Below are positions 48,470 to 60,419 of a stretch of DNA of 64,000 bases, in pieces. Below the pieces are notes generated by a model, which was not told the origin of the DNA, did no database searches, and was given only the letters and a program-made list of their open reading frames with translations. A program made the translations under genes and the position numbers. The stretch is taken from assembly GCF_000204055.1 (NCBI RefSeq), contig NW_006768793.1, positions 587,983-651,982 of the forward strand, read 5' to 3'. This DNA comes from Melampsora larici-populina 98AG31 (lineage: Eukaryota; Basidiomycota; Pucciniomycetes; Pucciniales; Melampsoraceae). Within the stretch, counting starts at the first letter, position 1, and each line of letters opens with the position of its first letter.

Positions 48470-48599
48470 TGGGTGAAAGGGTGATGGGTGATGGGTGATG
48501 GGTGATGTGTAGTTGTGTGGATGAAGAGGTGAAGTTGATTGTGGGTGATGAGTGATGTGGACAAGGTGCGTGGATGATGGTGTAGAACTTATAACCCAA

Positions 48600-49434
48600 G
48601 AGGGGTTATACAGAGCTGGAAGAGGATAATCTACTAATGTAATGACTAGTAGAAGTTGTCTAAGGACTGCTCTTCTAAAACAACAAAATAAGACACAGGA
48701 ACTCTGTTGTATTCAGTACTGATGTGTATCCAAAGAGGAAGGTAAAGGCACAGTTTTTAAGATGAAAAGCACAATTTTAATTAATTCTCAACACTTATAG
48801 TGTTATTCCAGACTGATAGCTAAAGAAAAATAGTGCAATATATTTTTGATATCATTCCCAATAGACTTTATTTAGTCAAGAACACTACAACACTAAAGTA
48901 AATTTCTTTTTATAGCTATAATAAAGGGTGTATTTAAGTAACAAGCTACTATTAAAATAAGTTTATGATGATAAAGAAAATGATAATGTTGTAAATGATA
49001 AAGAAAAAAGGAAAAAAACAACACCCAAATTCTCCATTTGATAATATATAACACCAAAACAATGATTACCACCTTCAAAACCGTCAAAAACCAACAAAAT
49101 CACTCCAATGTACCCTTATGATGTCATGATTAACATTGTTTGTTGTGATTCAAGCTGTGAATTAGATCACTTGATGTTCATAAAGGATGAACAGATCTTC
49201 TTATGATGAATACAGGTGATCTTTTCCTAATATTTGTGGCTGAAAACCATTTTTGGAATTACAAATTTTTTGTAAAGTTGTTCAATTTTGGATTACTATA
49301 GCTCATGTTGTAGCCCTTGTAATCCTGATCATTTATCACCTCAATATGACCTATTTCTGAAGGGTGATGAATAAGCTATTAAGTTGTAAAGATTAATAAA
49401 ATAAGCTTTTACCATGTAAATGTTGCATTACATG
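48600..49434. other. AT-rich region left of the foldback transposon
   Basis: No gene was recognised. Short low-complexity A/T stretches at 48890-49090 give spurious open frames. The sequence continues on the far side of the transposon at 52872, as expected for an insertion. Confidence 0.4.
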
Positions 49435-50773
49435 TCACGCTCACACCCGGCGTGTTTTTTGGGGCTTAGGGCATGGCTGGGGCATGGCCTTACGCCTGGT
49501 GTGCCCTGCCCTAGCAAAGCCCTGGTGAACAGAGCTTCAGCAGGGTGCCCTAGCCTCAATAGAGGTCCTCATGTACATAATTACGAAATTTTGTCAATAG
49601 AGCCCAAAAGAGCTTTTATTTGAAAAGATTTTTGAATGGACCATTGATTTAAAGGGTTCAACTTCAACTTCAAATTGAATTGAATTCATTCATCACTTCA
49701 AGTTCAACTGGCAAGTTGACCCTTATCATTTCAATTTACAGAAATCAAAAAATGACTCATAAATCAAAGCAAATCAACTCAAAACTCATTATCAAACATG
49801 ATTAACTTTGCATCCCCACTATGTACTTATTATACAACCTCGTTAATCAGTGATAATACAATTAACACTTCATACTCATTTCAAAGTCGAGTTCAACTTA
49901 TTGGTCTATAGTCACAGCCCCCAATCACAAGTCACTGGCAGGCCAGTGCATCCCACCGACCCTAGCAAGTTATGAGAAAGTTATGGGAAAGTTATGAAAT
50001 GGAGATCAAATGGATAACATCCATCGACTGAGAATTTGTTGAGAAGTGGTTGGAATACCACCAAAATTGAGATGATGTCATGCAGCATCATAAATCTGTA
50101 CAAACATGCTCCTGTATTTCCCCGCCAAGAATATATAGGTTATTAACTTTTTGTGACATAAATTGACTGAGTCATTGAGGTTTGAAAAAAAAATCACGGA
50201 CAAAAAACACCATTTTTGTACTATACCTAAGAATTGATTCTGGAATATCTTCCAGCTTCATCAATATACATACACAAAAAAATTGATATTCCTTTTGAAA
50301 ATATGTTTGTCCACATTTTTGTCCCCTAAATGCCGTGGTATTCAACATCCCACGTAGTTCTTTTTAATTTTTCTTTACAGTAGATGCTCAGGTGGATGTG
50401 GTTTAGTAATGTTTCATTTAATTCTACTCTTGTCAAGGACTTCAAGTCGTGTTCAAGGCTTTATTAACTAATACAAACAAGAAGATCGAATGAACGATGA
50501 ATAGAGATGTATGAGGTTGTTTAAGTGAAGGGTCTGTGTTTGATTTGGAGTGTTTTTGTGTGCTTTGGGAATAGGTCGCTTGTGACCTACGTATTTCTTT
50601 TTCTTATGTCCGTGGTGTTTTTATTAGTGTTTTTTTACTTCTCACATATACTCTTGAGTTGTTCCTCCCAGTTCCTTTCCTCATTGGAAAGGAACTGTAA
50701 GTCTTTCTATTTTTATCTCATATTCTGTTACAAACTCATATCTGATTATAACTTCAAACTACAACTCTTCTTC

Positions 50774-51264
50774 AGTTATTTTTGCTTTTGCTTACTTTTC
50801 TCCGACCTTGTACCTCTTTACTTTTACTTGTTGCTTTACGCACAGGTTTGTCTTATTTCACTGTTATCTTTTTCTCTTTTCTACTACTTACTAATCTGTG
50901 TGTGCATGTTTAGGTGTGTTTTAGTTTTTCTAAGCTCCTCGAAGCTCTTGTTTGGCTTGTTGCCATAGTGCTTACATCGCACCTGATTACCCCAGGTTAG
51001 TATATTCATCATGATCGGAAAGGAACTTTATTTTTGCTTTTGCTTACTTTTCTCCGACCTTGTACCTCTTTACTTTTACCTGTTGCTTTACGCACAGGTG
51101 TGTTTTAGTTTTTCTAAGCTCCATGAAGCTCTTGTTTGGCTTGTTGCCGTAGTGCTTACATCGCACCTTATTACCCCAGGTGTGTTTTAGTTTTTCTAAG
51201 CTCCTTGAAGCTCTTGTTTGGCTTGTTGCCGTAGTGCTTACATCACACCTGATTACCCCAGGTT
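50774..51264 (+). repeat. Triplicated ~84-bp cassette inside the foldback element
   Basis: A unit beginning GTGTGTTTTAGTTTTTCTAA and ending CACCTGATTACCCCAGG occurs at about 50912-50997, 51097-51180 and 51179-51264; the last two are tandem. A second unit (TTTGCTTACTTTTCTCCGAC to GCTTTACGCACAGG) precedes the first copy (about 50785-50846) and the second copy (about 51040-51098). Near-identity of the copies indicates recent expansion. Confidence 0.8.
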
Positions 51265-51558
51265 GCCTATTTCATACGGCCTTAGTCATCCCTGCTTTGA
51301 ACAAGCATTAGTTCTCACACTCAAGCCTTTCTGTATGGGCAGTATTTCTACATGTAATTCCTGAATGTGTCCGCAAATTTGATTTTCTGAAGTTCTTTGC
51401 CCCAAGACAAATTTTGAGGGAACATATTGCCAAAATCATCCTGAATTTGATTGATATACATGTAAATGGTATTTTACAAAACTTTCTGCCATGAACTTTG
51501 CCATATTCTGCCTAAAATCAAAGAATCAATCAAAGTGTTGACTGCTCATGTACACACC

Positions 51559-51764
51559 CACCGCCAACATACATGCCTTGGATTGGGAGATCCAAGGTAT
51601 TGTCGGATGCAAATCCTTGGACGGATCTTATCTGAGGTTTCTGTCCGAGGTATCATCATGCGCAAAAGATTACCTCGGATCAAAACCTCGGAAAGCTCCT
51701 GTCCAAGGTTTCAGATCTGAGAACGCCTCTGATTTTCCAATCCGAGGTCAATATGTTGGCAGTG
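51559..51764. mobile_element. MITE family A, copy 2, nested in the foldback element
   Basis: A 206-bp element with ends CACCGCCAACATA and ATATGTTGGCAGTG, flanked by ACC on both sides (51556-51558 and 51765-51767). Length and interior motifs (CCTTGGAT, TCCGAGG, CCTCGGATCAAAACCTCGG) match copy 1 at 23530-23735. Its position in the centre of the 3.43-kb element makes it a younger insertion than that element. Confidence 0.85.
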
Positions 51765-52871
51765 ACCACAATTACATATAGAAAAACTGCCCAGACAGGA
51801 AGGCTTTAGGGGACAAAAATGTGGACAAACATATTTTCAAAAGGAATATCATTTTTTTGTGTATGTATATTGATGAAGCTGGAAGATATTCCAGAATCAA
51901 TTCTTAGGTATAGTACAAAAATAGTTTTTTTTGTCCGTGATTTTTTTTTCAAACCTCAATAACTCAGTCAATTTACGTCACAAAGGTTAATAAACTATAT
52001 ATTCTTGGTGGGGAACTGCAGGAGCAGGTTTGTACAGATTTATGATGCTGTATGACATCATCTCAACTTTGGTGGTATGACATATTTTGCTGTTAACTGA
52101 CCCAAAACATCTTGATAGCAGATTGATGTTATGCTGAACACAAATTGAAGTTTTGTTGAAAACATTTTGGAGACGTTGGATGTACTGGCCTGCCAGTGAC
52201 CAGTAGTTGGGGGCTGGGAGTGGGTAGTGTCTAAAAGTGTTTAATGTTGGGCCGGTTAGTATGGCCAAAAAGCTGATTTATCAAAAACTCCATTAGATGA
52301 AAAGAACTTTCTCTATTGCAAAAATTATTAAAAACAATATGTTCAATCCAATTTTGGATTCCTATTGATGTGAGGATTCCAAATCTGCCCTTGGCTTCAA
52401 AATTGGATCAATTTTGTGGGATTCATGAACTTTTTTCTCAAAATACCCAATTTCACGTGTTTAGGCACTACCCACCATAGATTCAGCTCTTGAATCAGAA
52501 TTAATTGATTCAATCAGTCAATACATCAAATCAAATTTAATCAAATCTAAGATCCTAACTTCAGAACAATTGTAATCTTTTTAAGACATTTGTTTTCTTA
52601 TATGCAGGTGATTGTATGGTATTGAACATCAGCTAATATTGATATAAGAATGTCTTGTGGATATGTCTGAAGAGTTACGAGGTTTTATGTATGAACGCAA
52701 GCGCCCATTTTTGATTGATAGGAATAGGATAGATAGCCCTGGATAGCCCTGAGGCGCCCTAGAGGTCACCAGGGCTTGGGCCAGGGCATGGCGCAAGCCC
52801 TAGACCCCGCCCTGTCCAAAGCCGTGGCACCACGTGGCATCAGGGCACTGGGTGTGAGCGTGAATTACATG

Positions 52872-54804
52872 TGTATGTAAGCGCCAAATTTGAAATTCAC
52901 TCCATTTTCTTTGTTTCGTTATAACTTTTTCACTACTCCTCTGTTACTAATTATTCAAAGGTTGTGCATTATGAAATGAATAAGTCTCTGTTGATTGAGC
53001 TATTACCTACCCACTTCTGATATGTTTTGACATATATAATTCACTGAAAACCTCCATTTTCGACAAAATTCACACCTTTTTCCCACTTTTCTCATGTGAT
53101 ATTGATTTTCCTCTTATCAAAAGATCATCGCACATCATTCCAATCATTAATATAGCTCCATAATCAATCTGCAAAACTCTTGGCGCCATCAGACCTTCAA
53201 TGACATCACTACACAGGAATTAATCCCATAGTACCCATTTTTGAAATCCCCCCTTTCTTGAATAACTCTTCTTCTCCCTTATCAATTCCAATGATCAAAG
53301 TTTTTGCTGACTAATTTTATACTTCTCTTTCAGAATAAAATCTTCCTGAACCAATGACCTCCATAATAATAACCTAAAACCATTTTCTTCAAATCTGCTA
53401 ATAATAATATGATTTTTTGATTTTTCTTGATTGGTCCTATAAATTGGTTACCACAACGGGTGGTTGTGTTTTTGAGGGCACGGAGGTGAGCAAACAAAAT
53501 CTCTAGGCTGGGATAAATTTGTCCCAGCCTAGATATTTTATGTTGCAAACATAACTAAAGATTTCTTAATTTTGCACTTTTGTGTAAATTTCAAAATCTT
53601 TAGGTTAAATACATAGCTATTCCACCAACTTAGTGCAACAATTGTGGATGCTCTTAAAGAGGTCCCAAGCGTAGGCCAGGGACCCTCATTGAGAGTAGAA
53701 TGAGTCACCAAATCATCTTGCACTGCACATCTGATTCATGAATCATATGCTACATATGTGCAAACATCTGAGTGAATCCTTAGCTATCAGCTACATATAG
53801 TTCTGCTCAGTTATCTGCTCATCTGGATAAGCAATCCATGTGCAATACATCCTGTAACTTTGTTCAGATTGAGCCAAGCATTTTGAAAAATTGACTACAT
53901 ATATCACAATGGCTACTCTTGAAATATTCATGAAGCTGTGTAAAAGTAACAGAAGGGGAATCTGGTCCCTAGGACCCATATTCCCATCCAGGAACTTTTT
54001 CAATGCTGACAGTGTATGGGATCAATAATTTCTCTTTCCTCTCTTTCCTCTTGACATACCTCTACCATTCCTTGCAAATTACCACTTGCATTATTGAAAC
54101 AAATGTTGGCTTGAGTGTTGCCTCCTCCAAAACCTTGCTGTGAAAATCAGCAGACCCAGGCCACCAGGTGGGGGGTCCTGCTGTTGAGCACCCTGGGTGT
54201 TTTGAGGGGGAAATATGTATGGGAGAGGCTGCTGAATTGAAATATTTGGTAGAGGTGGCTGTCCCCCATTGGTGTAGCACCATCTTTGAAACCTCCGGTC
54301 AATGTCAATGGCTTGGATTGCAAAGCTGAAAAGTGTCAATGAAATTCTGGCTGAAGAAACGGGATATAGGAGGACCCCGGAATGCTCCATGTGAACTATC
54401 CAACTCAAAAGGAATGGGTTGAGGGTCAAAAAAAATGCTGATGTGTTGGGTTTTTTCCTAGCCAAGATTTTGTTTAATTTGGACCTACCAACGTGAAAGG
54501 TATGGTTTTGTCTGGGGCCAAAAACACACTCCTTCAAATGCACATACCAACAAAAAACAAATGGATTGGTCTCCTGGGAAATCTTTAGGAGTTTTTGCTG
54601 GTTGAACCTACTGACAAATCCAGAATTGTTCAAGCTCAACTTTGGAGTTTTTACCCCGTCAAAGGGTATCAAAAAGGTCATTTTGAGTGGGTTTACATTG
54701 GGTAGTTTCCCTGGAGATTTCTGGGGTCCTGATATAGGCGGCAGGCCGCACACTCCTGTCGGAGGGTTTGTAAATATATTTGGTGCAACCCCCCAATTGT
54801 TCGT
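52872..54804. other. Unassigned region, possibly containing an old element remnant
   Basis: Mostly AT-rich sequence. A 220-residue open frame on the minus strand (54091-54753; motifs NPFVFCWYVHLKECVFGP and a Pro/Gln-rich tail IFPPQNTQGAQQQDPPPGGL) has no family I recognise and could be a transposon-derived or chance frame. Nothing else was recognised. Confidence 0.3.
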
Positions 54805-54854
54805 AAACTTAACAAAGTTCCACGCCGAGGCGAGGGTCGGACTTTGTTAAGTTT
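54805..54854. repeat. Perfect 14-bp inverted repeat with 22-base GC-rich loop
   Basis: AAACTTAACAAAGT (54805-54818) is exactly inverted at 54841-54854. The loop is GC-rich (CGCCGAGGCGAGGG). This could be a hairpin or two facing element ends. About 220 bases separate it from the Mutator-like foldback at 55075. Confidence 0.75.
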
Positions 54855-55074
54855 ATCTGAAGACCCTCTGCGACATCTTTGTTTTGATTCGCTTTGTCAA
54901 ACTCCATAAGAAAACGAAGACAGAAACTGGAAGAATGCAAAAAGTCGTATGATGTCAATCTATGTCGATATCGACATACATAGATCTTGCTCGAGTTTTG
55001 CGGGAAAACTTGGACAAGCTGTTCGAGAACGACAGTAATTTAACGAAAGATGAGAGAGGAAGTCTCGATATCGT

Positions 55075-55681
55075 TAAGCTTAACTAAGCCCCTCTCGCGC
55101 GGCTGCGTCCGCGCCCCTCGAAGAGGGGCTTACAACGGACTCGTACTTTTTGGCAGGAGAGCTCCAAGAATTAAGGTGCCTTAAGTAGTTTTTTGGACTT
55201 CTCCTCGAGCCCTCACCGTAGAATTTCTCAAGTTTCTCGTATGTTGTTCTTCACACTTTTGTACATGATCTGGTACCTCATAGTTTGTCTCACCTTGAGG
55301 GGAAGTGTTATAAATATGCGATGAAGATTTGGTAATATGTGTGCTTAAGTGCTTTCAAATTTCGTATCCAAGGCATATGAAGAAGGCTTAGGCCATTACA
55401 AGAGGACGTAAGGCCTTGTAAGGCCCATTCTTGACACAGCTCTCAAAGCATGCAGAGCTATCTGTTTCTCATGAAACTTGTGCCAGCAAATGTACAAAGG
55501 CATGAAGAAAAACATACCAGCAGCTCACAAATTTCTACGGTGAGGATTTGAGGAGAAGTCCAAAAAACAACATAAAGGGACTTAATTCTTGGAGCTCTCC
55601 TGCCGAAAAGTACGAGTCCGTTGTAAGCCCCTCTTCGAGGGGCGCGGACGCAGCCGCGCGAGAGGGGCTTAGTTAAGCTTA
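55075..55681. mobile_element. Mutator-like foldback element (607 bp) with 9-bp target duplication
   Basis: The ends read TAAGCTTAACTAAGCCCCTC at 55075 and as the inverse ending at 55681. CGATATCGT flanks both (55066-55074 and 55682-55690). The first ~105 bases of each arm are almost identical (one mismatch seen) and similarity continues to about 155 bases. Each arm also contains its own GC-rich hairpin (AAGCCCCTCT ... AGAGGGGCTT around CGCGCGGCTGCG). A 9-bp duplication with long inverted ends fits Mutator-like (MULE) MITEs. The centre (55230-55530) has no coding potential. Confidence 0.85.
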
Positions 55682-55690
55682 CGATATCGT

Positions 55691-56411
55691 GGAAATTTAC
55701 TCGAATAGCTTGTCGCGCGCCGCGCTATTACCACTTTCATTACTCTCCATCTGGATTATGCTCGGGCATACGATCACTTCCTCGTTATAACTTGACCTCT
55801 TTTATTACGGCCTTCTTGTTTCGTACTCTTTAGTGCTGCATATTCCACTCGGTTAATCGAACACCAACCACGATTATCCCTCGTTCTTCTCGAGGGTGTG
55901 TGAACATGACAGCTATCTCATCTGGGATGTAAGGGCTCTGGTCCAGGATCTTGTTAAGCATAGCCTTTATACAAGATACTGGTTGAGTTAGTGATTTAAA
56001 ATACGTTAATAATGCGATGAGGAAACTACAGCTATGAACGAGAGACAACATTTTATACACATCACTTCTTAACAATATTTGTAGAACTCTTATTTCCATA
56101 ACAGCATGAATCTAATGTTGCCATAGCAGCTTTTCTTCAACAAGATTTTATCTAACTTATTCGCAGCTATAGTATAATTTATGATCTATTGTGAACATTG
56201 TATTTGAAATCATTGCATTGGACCAGCCTCTAGGATAGACGTATCTCCGAAAAACATCAAGGTAAAAAAGCAGAGCAGCCGTGGGATCATAGAGTCAAAA
56301 CACTCTTGTGACAAAGATCATAAATGCGTCCATGTCCTTGTCATTCAGTCTCATTCAGTCTCCTCACACCACAAACTCAAGGTTATTTTTTTACGTATCG
56401 TCACACTCATT
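55691..56411. promoter_or_regulatory. Upstream region of the GH5 gene
   Basis: This 0.7-kb stretch precedes the GH5 start. A 5-10-base motif (GTCTCATTCA) is repeated near 56345-56360. No gene was recognised; a minus-strand frame at 55830-56099 has no features. Confidence 0.35.
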
Positions 56412-59400
56412 ATGTTACATCCCTCTTTTCCTGGCCTTATAATCAACTTGATCATCATCATCTTTTCATCACAGTGGGTGTTATCTGAGGACCTTTCAAT
56501 CCTTAGTCCTGACAGCCCTCAGCTCAAGAGTTTACCGGAAAACCAGCAACTTCCTAGTTATCCACCAGGAGCGCTGACCAGTTACACACCAAACCCAAAA
56601 CCAGGATTTGTTACCACTCGAAATGGTCATTTATACTTGGATGGAAAGCTTTTTGATTTCCGGAATTTCAAGTCAGCCGTCATATTATCAGTATAGCTTG
56701 TCATGATCATCGACTAGGCTTATCATTCTTTGAATCACCCTAATTGTACTTTGTATTCCTACCGATTAGTTCGCCAGAGCTGGTTCCAAGTAAGCTATTC
56801 ATACCATCTCTTGGGCCTTCGTCATATCACGTGATCTGACGTGAGCTTGCTTGATGGCTCGCAGGGGACACTGTCTACGAAATTACCGACATGGTACGCT
56901 CGGTTGCCGGTTTTGCAACACCGGCAACAAGAGCCTATAGCTTAGGGGTTGCAAATGAACGTTGGGGAGGCAATCAGCCAGTAGAAAACGGTCATATAAG
57001 TAAATTTTCCAATTTCACAAGACCAGAATGGTAAAATACAAGACTGATATGCACACATGAACAGGCGGTTGGGATGTGGTGAAGAATGACTGGATATACA
57101 ACGAAAACGTTTGGCGTAGATTGGATAAAGTACTTGCTATCCTCGCTGATGAAGGAGTGAAGGTCATCTTTCCCATCATTAATCAGGATTATGGAAAGGT
57201 AGAAGAGGATTGGGTCGGGAACTTCAACGATGTAAGATAATCCTTTGTCTACTCTCAATTCCTTTGATCCGCGCTCACTCTCACTGAACAGGATTTCAGC
57301 GATTGGTCCAAGTAAGCTGATTGATGCTTATGCATGTCGTTTAGTTGATCCGTCATAGATATAACGTGTCCGATTATCGACAAGCCGAACTGACGGTCGA
57401 TTGGTTTGTGGACAAGTCAATCAGGGAAGACTTCAAGAAGATCATCCATTACTTTTTGACTCGGAAAAACACCGTGAACGGGAGAATTTACGGACAGGAT
57501 GACACATTTTTGGCTATCGAGACAGGAAATGAAATGAATTGGTCTTTGATCCAGTTCAATGCCACCAACATTACTGATCCAAGCGATCCACTGACATCTG
57601 ACCCAAAAGCTCCACCGCCTCTTCCTGCGTTCACTATGTCCCACAATCGCTCAGCACCCGCGGAGGTCAGTGAACTTCCGATACGATCCAAGATGAAACT
57701 CAAAAGACTGATGTGTGTGCTGTTCTTAGTGGACTCTCGATATCGCACAATACATCAAGTCACTTGCTCCTAACATTCTCGTTATGGATGGCAGCTAGTG
57801 AGTTGATCGAATCACCTTAAATTACCGACATGACGCTGACAATGCTTCCTTGCTCAATTCGCTTCTGTCAACCATAGTGCTCGTAATAAGAATGCTACCG
57901 AAGCCTGGCCAGTAGAGTGTCTTCAATCTCCATATGTTGACCTCTTTTCCTATCACTTCTGTTCGTTTGATGATCACTTCAGAAATCATTAGAACTATGC
58001 TGAATCATCCTCACTTTCAGACGGCGATGTAGATCTTACCACTGTTAATGAGTAAGCTTCAAGTCACTTCACTCAAGTCCAAGGTTTCAATCACAACTTT
58101 ACTAACATGGATGCGTAGTTATCAAGCAAGAGTAGAAGCTTTTGGGAAGACTTTTATCGTTGGCGAACATGGGTTCTGTACGCGGATTGATCATCAGACA
58201 GCCTACAACTTCCGATAGCTGACCTCTGCCCACAATTCATGTCACAGACTCGAATGCTTCAGCTTACGAGTACTTTTATAAGAATTTCAAAGGTGCTGGA
58301 GCCTTGGTTTGGTCACTTAGAGGACATTCTGAGCCGGGCGGGTTCATAACACACAGTGAAGGTGAGCTAGAAGTTGATGTCTTCGTCTGAAGTATATTGT
58401 GACGACGTCTAGCATTTTAGACTCTATCCTTGTTGGATTCTGATACCCACTTTGCCCCTATCTGATCTTTGCGACCCTTGGTACGGTTTATCTTTTTATT
58501 AGGAAACAACATCTACAGGTGAGTATCGATGATAGGCATGCATAATGTTATCTTTCTTCAACATTGGCTGACTTTTGACTCGTTTCAAATTAAGTCTTCA
58601 CGTTCCAGGTTTTCAAAATCAAACATCGAAGGATTTCGATCAACTCGAGTATGAAATAGTCAGACAAACGTATCGTGCAAGGTAAGCTTACATCAATTCA
58701 AATCAAACCGATACGACTGATTTCTCTAACTATAGTTTACTGCAGCTTTGATATCCTTGGAAAGCCCGTTGCTCCATTTCCCGTACCTGGTCCTCCCCAT
58801 GCGTTCTTTGCAACTAACTCGACCAATACAGGAATCTCTTTCAAAGGCTCGGCTTGGGCAGCCCATTACGAAATTTGGGGGGTGAGCCACATATATTCGA
58901 CTCATTGATTCTTCGTTCTTTGAGCCCAGATTATTGATTGGACTTATCCCTTCAATCTGCTTGTGTGTCACCTGTAACAGGCTGTAAACGGTGGATCTTT
59001 TGTCAAGGTGCGTCTTGTGTCATAATTGGTGAATACGATAAGCCTGTAAAGGAGCTAGAACTGATTTAAAGACTTTTGTCGTACTCCATAAGGTTGCTGA
59101 CAACGTTTTGGATAATGTTAACTCGGGCAAACTCTTCTTTGCGCTCGACCCTTCGCAACCTGAACAACCCTTATACATCCCTCCGCTCAGCTACATCACC
59201 ATCCGATTACCTCAAGTGGGATGGAAGGATGATAAGTGGTATGATGGGGTTGTGACTTTGACTACATCAATAAACCTTGTCCCCTCAACATTTCAGCGAC
59301 GTTCACATTCTCAACCTCATCATTCTCGAGGACAACTTTCGCATGGATCAGTTACACATAGTCATTCGAATGTCAAACGACAAAAGAAACCAGCCAAAGA

Positions 59401-59533
59401 GAGTCCTTCAATATCTAAACGACAAAGCAAAGGCCAAAAGGGAGGTTGGTATGCAGTGAGAGCTATCGGCGTAGATAACGTCCCGGGTGGATTCTCACAA
59501 GCTGCTTGGATATCAGCTTCTGATGATATTTAA
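56412..59533 (+). CDS. Secreted glycoside hydrolase family 5 (endo-mannanase-like)
   Basis: GH5 enzymes cleave beta-glucans or mannans; rust GH5 proteins are secreted. The start ATG at 56412 opens a hydrophobic leader (LIINLIIIIFSSQWVLS). Exons are small and split by many introns. The N-terminal barrel includes GFVTTRNGHLYLDGKLFDFR, NSPELVP and TPATRAYSLGVANERWGG. After WVGNFND an intron (57231-57342) joins LIRHRYNVSDYR. The acid/base Glu lies in the motif AIETGNEMNW (near 57515) and the nucleophile Glu in IVGEHGF (near 58160). The C-terminal beta domain has ISFKGSAWAAHYEIWG, ADNVLDNVNSGKLF and GGWYAVRAIGVD, ending at TAA 59531-59533. A His/Ser/Lys-rich insertion lies at about 59288-59440. 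A paralogue is at the right edge. Substrate is not certain. Confidence 0.82.
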
Positions 59534-60419
59534 TATATAGGCTGTGAGATTATGGGAGACCTCTCTTAGGGTCTTCACTTTTTTGTTTATCTGAAGTTTA
59601 TTATTTTTCGATCAGGATATTTAACTACTGCATCACTTTATTTGTTGTTTAATATACCATGTCCATGTATGTTTATATTATAGTTTAATGGCTCTTTGTT
59701 CTTGTAAGATCACCTCATTTTGATATCTCGATTGAAGTCTTTTTTGGGTGCTAATCCAAGGTTGACGTGTGTTTGGAATTGTTATGGAGCTGAATTCTTG
59801 CAAGTTGAACTTTGTTGCGTGCGATTTGAGCATTATGTTAACAGGTTCTATGCGCAACTTTTCACTTTCTTGATCATCCTCTGGCTCTCAAGATTATCAA
59901 ATTTAATATAAAAACCAAGATAAAATACAAACTTTCTCTTAGCTTGAAATGAGAAAGTTCTGAACATATTACCAGTTTGGGTCAACTGAGATATAGGAAA
60001 AATGGATTGAAGAGATTAAAGTAGACTCAGAGGAAGCGGATGAGTGAGCTCTTTCCCTTTCCGCTCAAATTTTAATGCTATCTATTCAACATTTTATATC
60101 TTATCGACAGTGGTGGTGCCATTTAGTATCACGGTGTGGGTCTTGATAGGCTTCCGTATCAAACATCATTTGCTAGCCAATGGCATCGTCCACCCAAGTC
60201 TTGCGTTTGCAACATGTTTTTGGATTTGGATTTGGTTTATTTAGCGCTAGTTAAGGTTAAGTTCTTTTTTTGTTGTCTTTTTGGTCAAAAATGGTTAAAT
60301 TTGAGTTTTAATCTGATTGAAATTGAGGGTTTATGACATTTCCTGTTTTATTTTACCATTCGATCGCTTGGTGACTTGCTGAGGAAGCGATCGATGTTGG
60401 TGAATATCTTTTTCGAAAC
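59534..60419. promoter_or_regulatory. Region between the GH5 gene and ALG8
   Basis: It holds the GH5 3' UTR and the ALG8 promoter. AT-rich open frames at 59720-60336 look spurious. No repeat boundary was recognised. Confidence 0.4.

Larger units (their letters stand above)
49435..52863. mobile_element. Large non-autonomous foldback DNA transposon with 8-bp target duplication
   Basis: The ends are perfect 14-bp inverted repeats (TCACGCTCACACCC at 49435 and its inverse ending at 52863). ATTACATG flanks both (49427-49434 and 52864-52871). Long inverted arms run inward. GGGC-rich subterminal blocks are matched left (49440-49560) and right (52735-52860). A strongly conserved inner arm pairs 49910-50345 with 51805-52235, for example CACTGGCAGGCCAGT against CTGGCCTGCCAGTGA and AATATCTTCCAGCTTCATCA against its inverse. 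The 1.46-kb centre contains repeated cassettes and a nested MITE. No transposase domain is visible; a hydrophobic frame at 50525-50968 is low complexity. An 8-bp duplication fits hAT or KDZ-type elements. Confidence 0.85.

Noticed and set aside
50525..50968. 147-residue hydrophobic open frame, possible membrane protein
   Set aside because: It is made of T-rich low-complexity DNA (Phe/Leu/Ser/Tyr/Cys), overlaps the repeated cassettes of a transposon and has no conserved motif.
55080..55140. tRNA-like cloverleaf in the GC-rich stem-loops
   Set aside because: No A-box or B-box consensus was found; the stems are part of Mutator-like terminal arms present in inverted copies.
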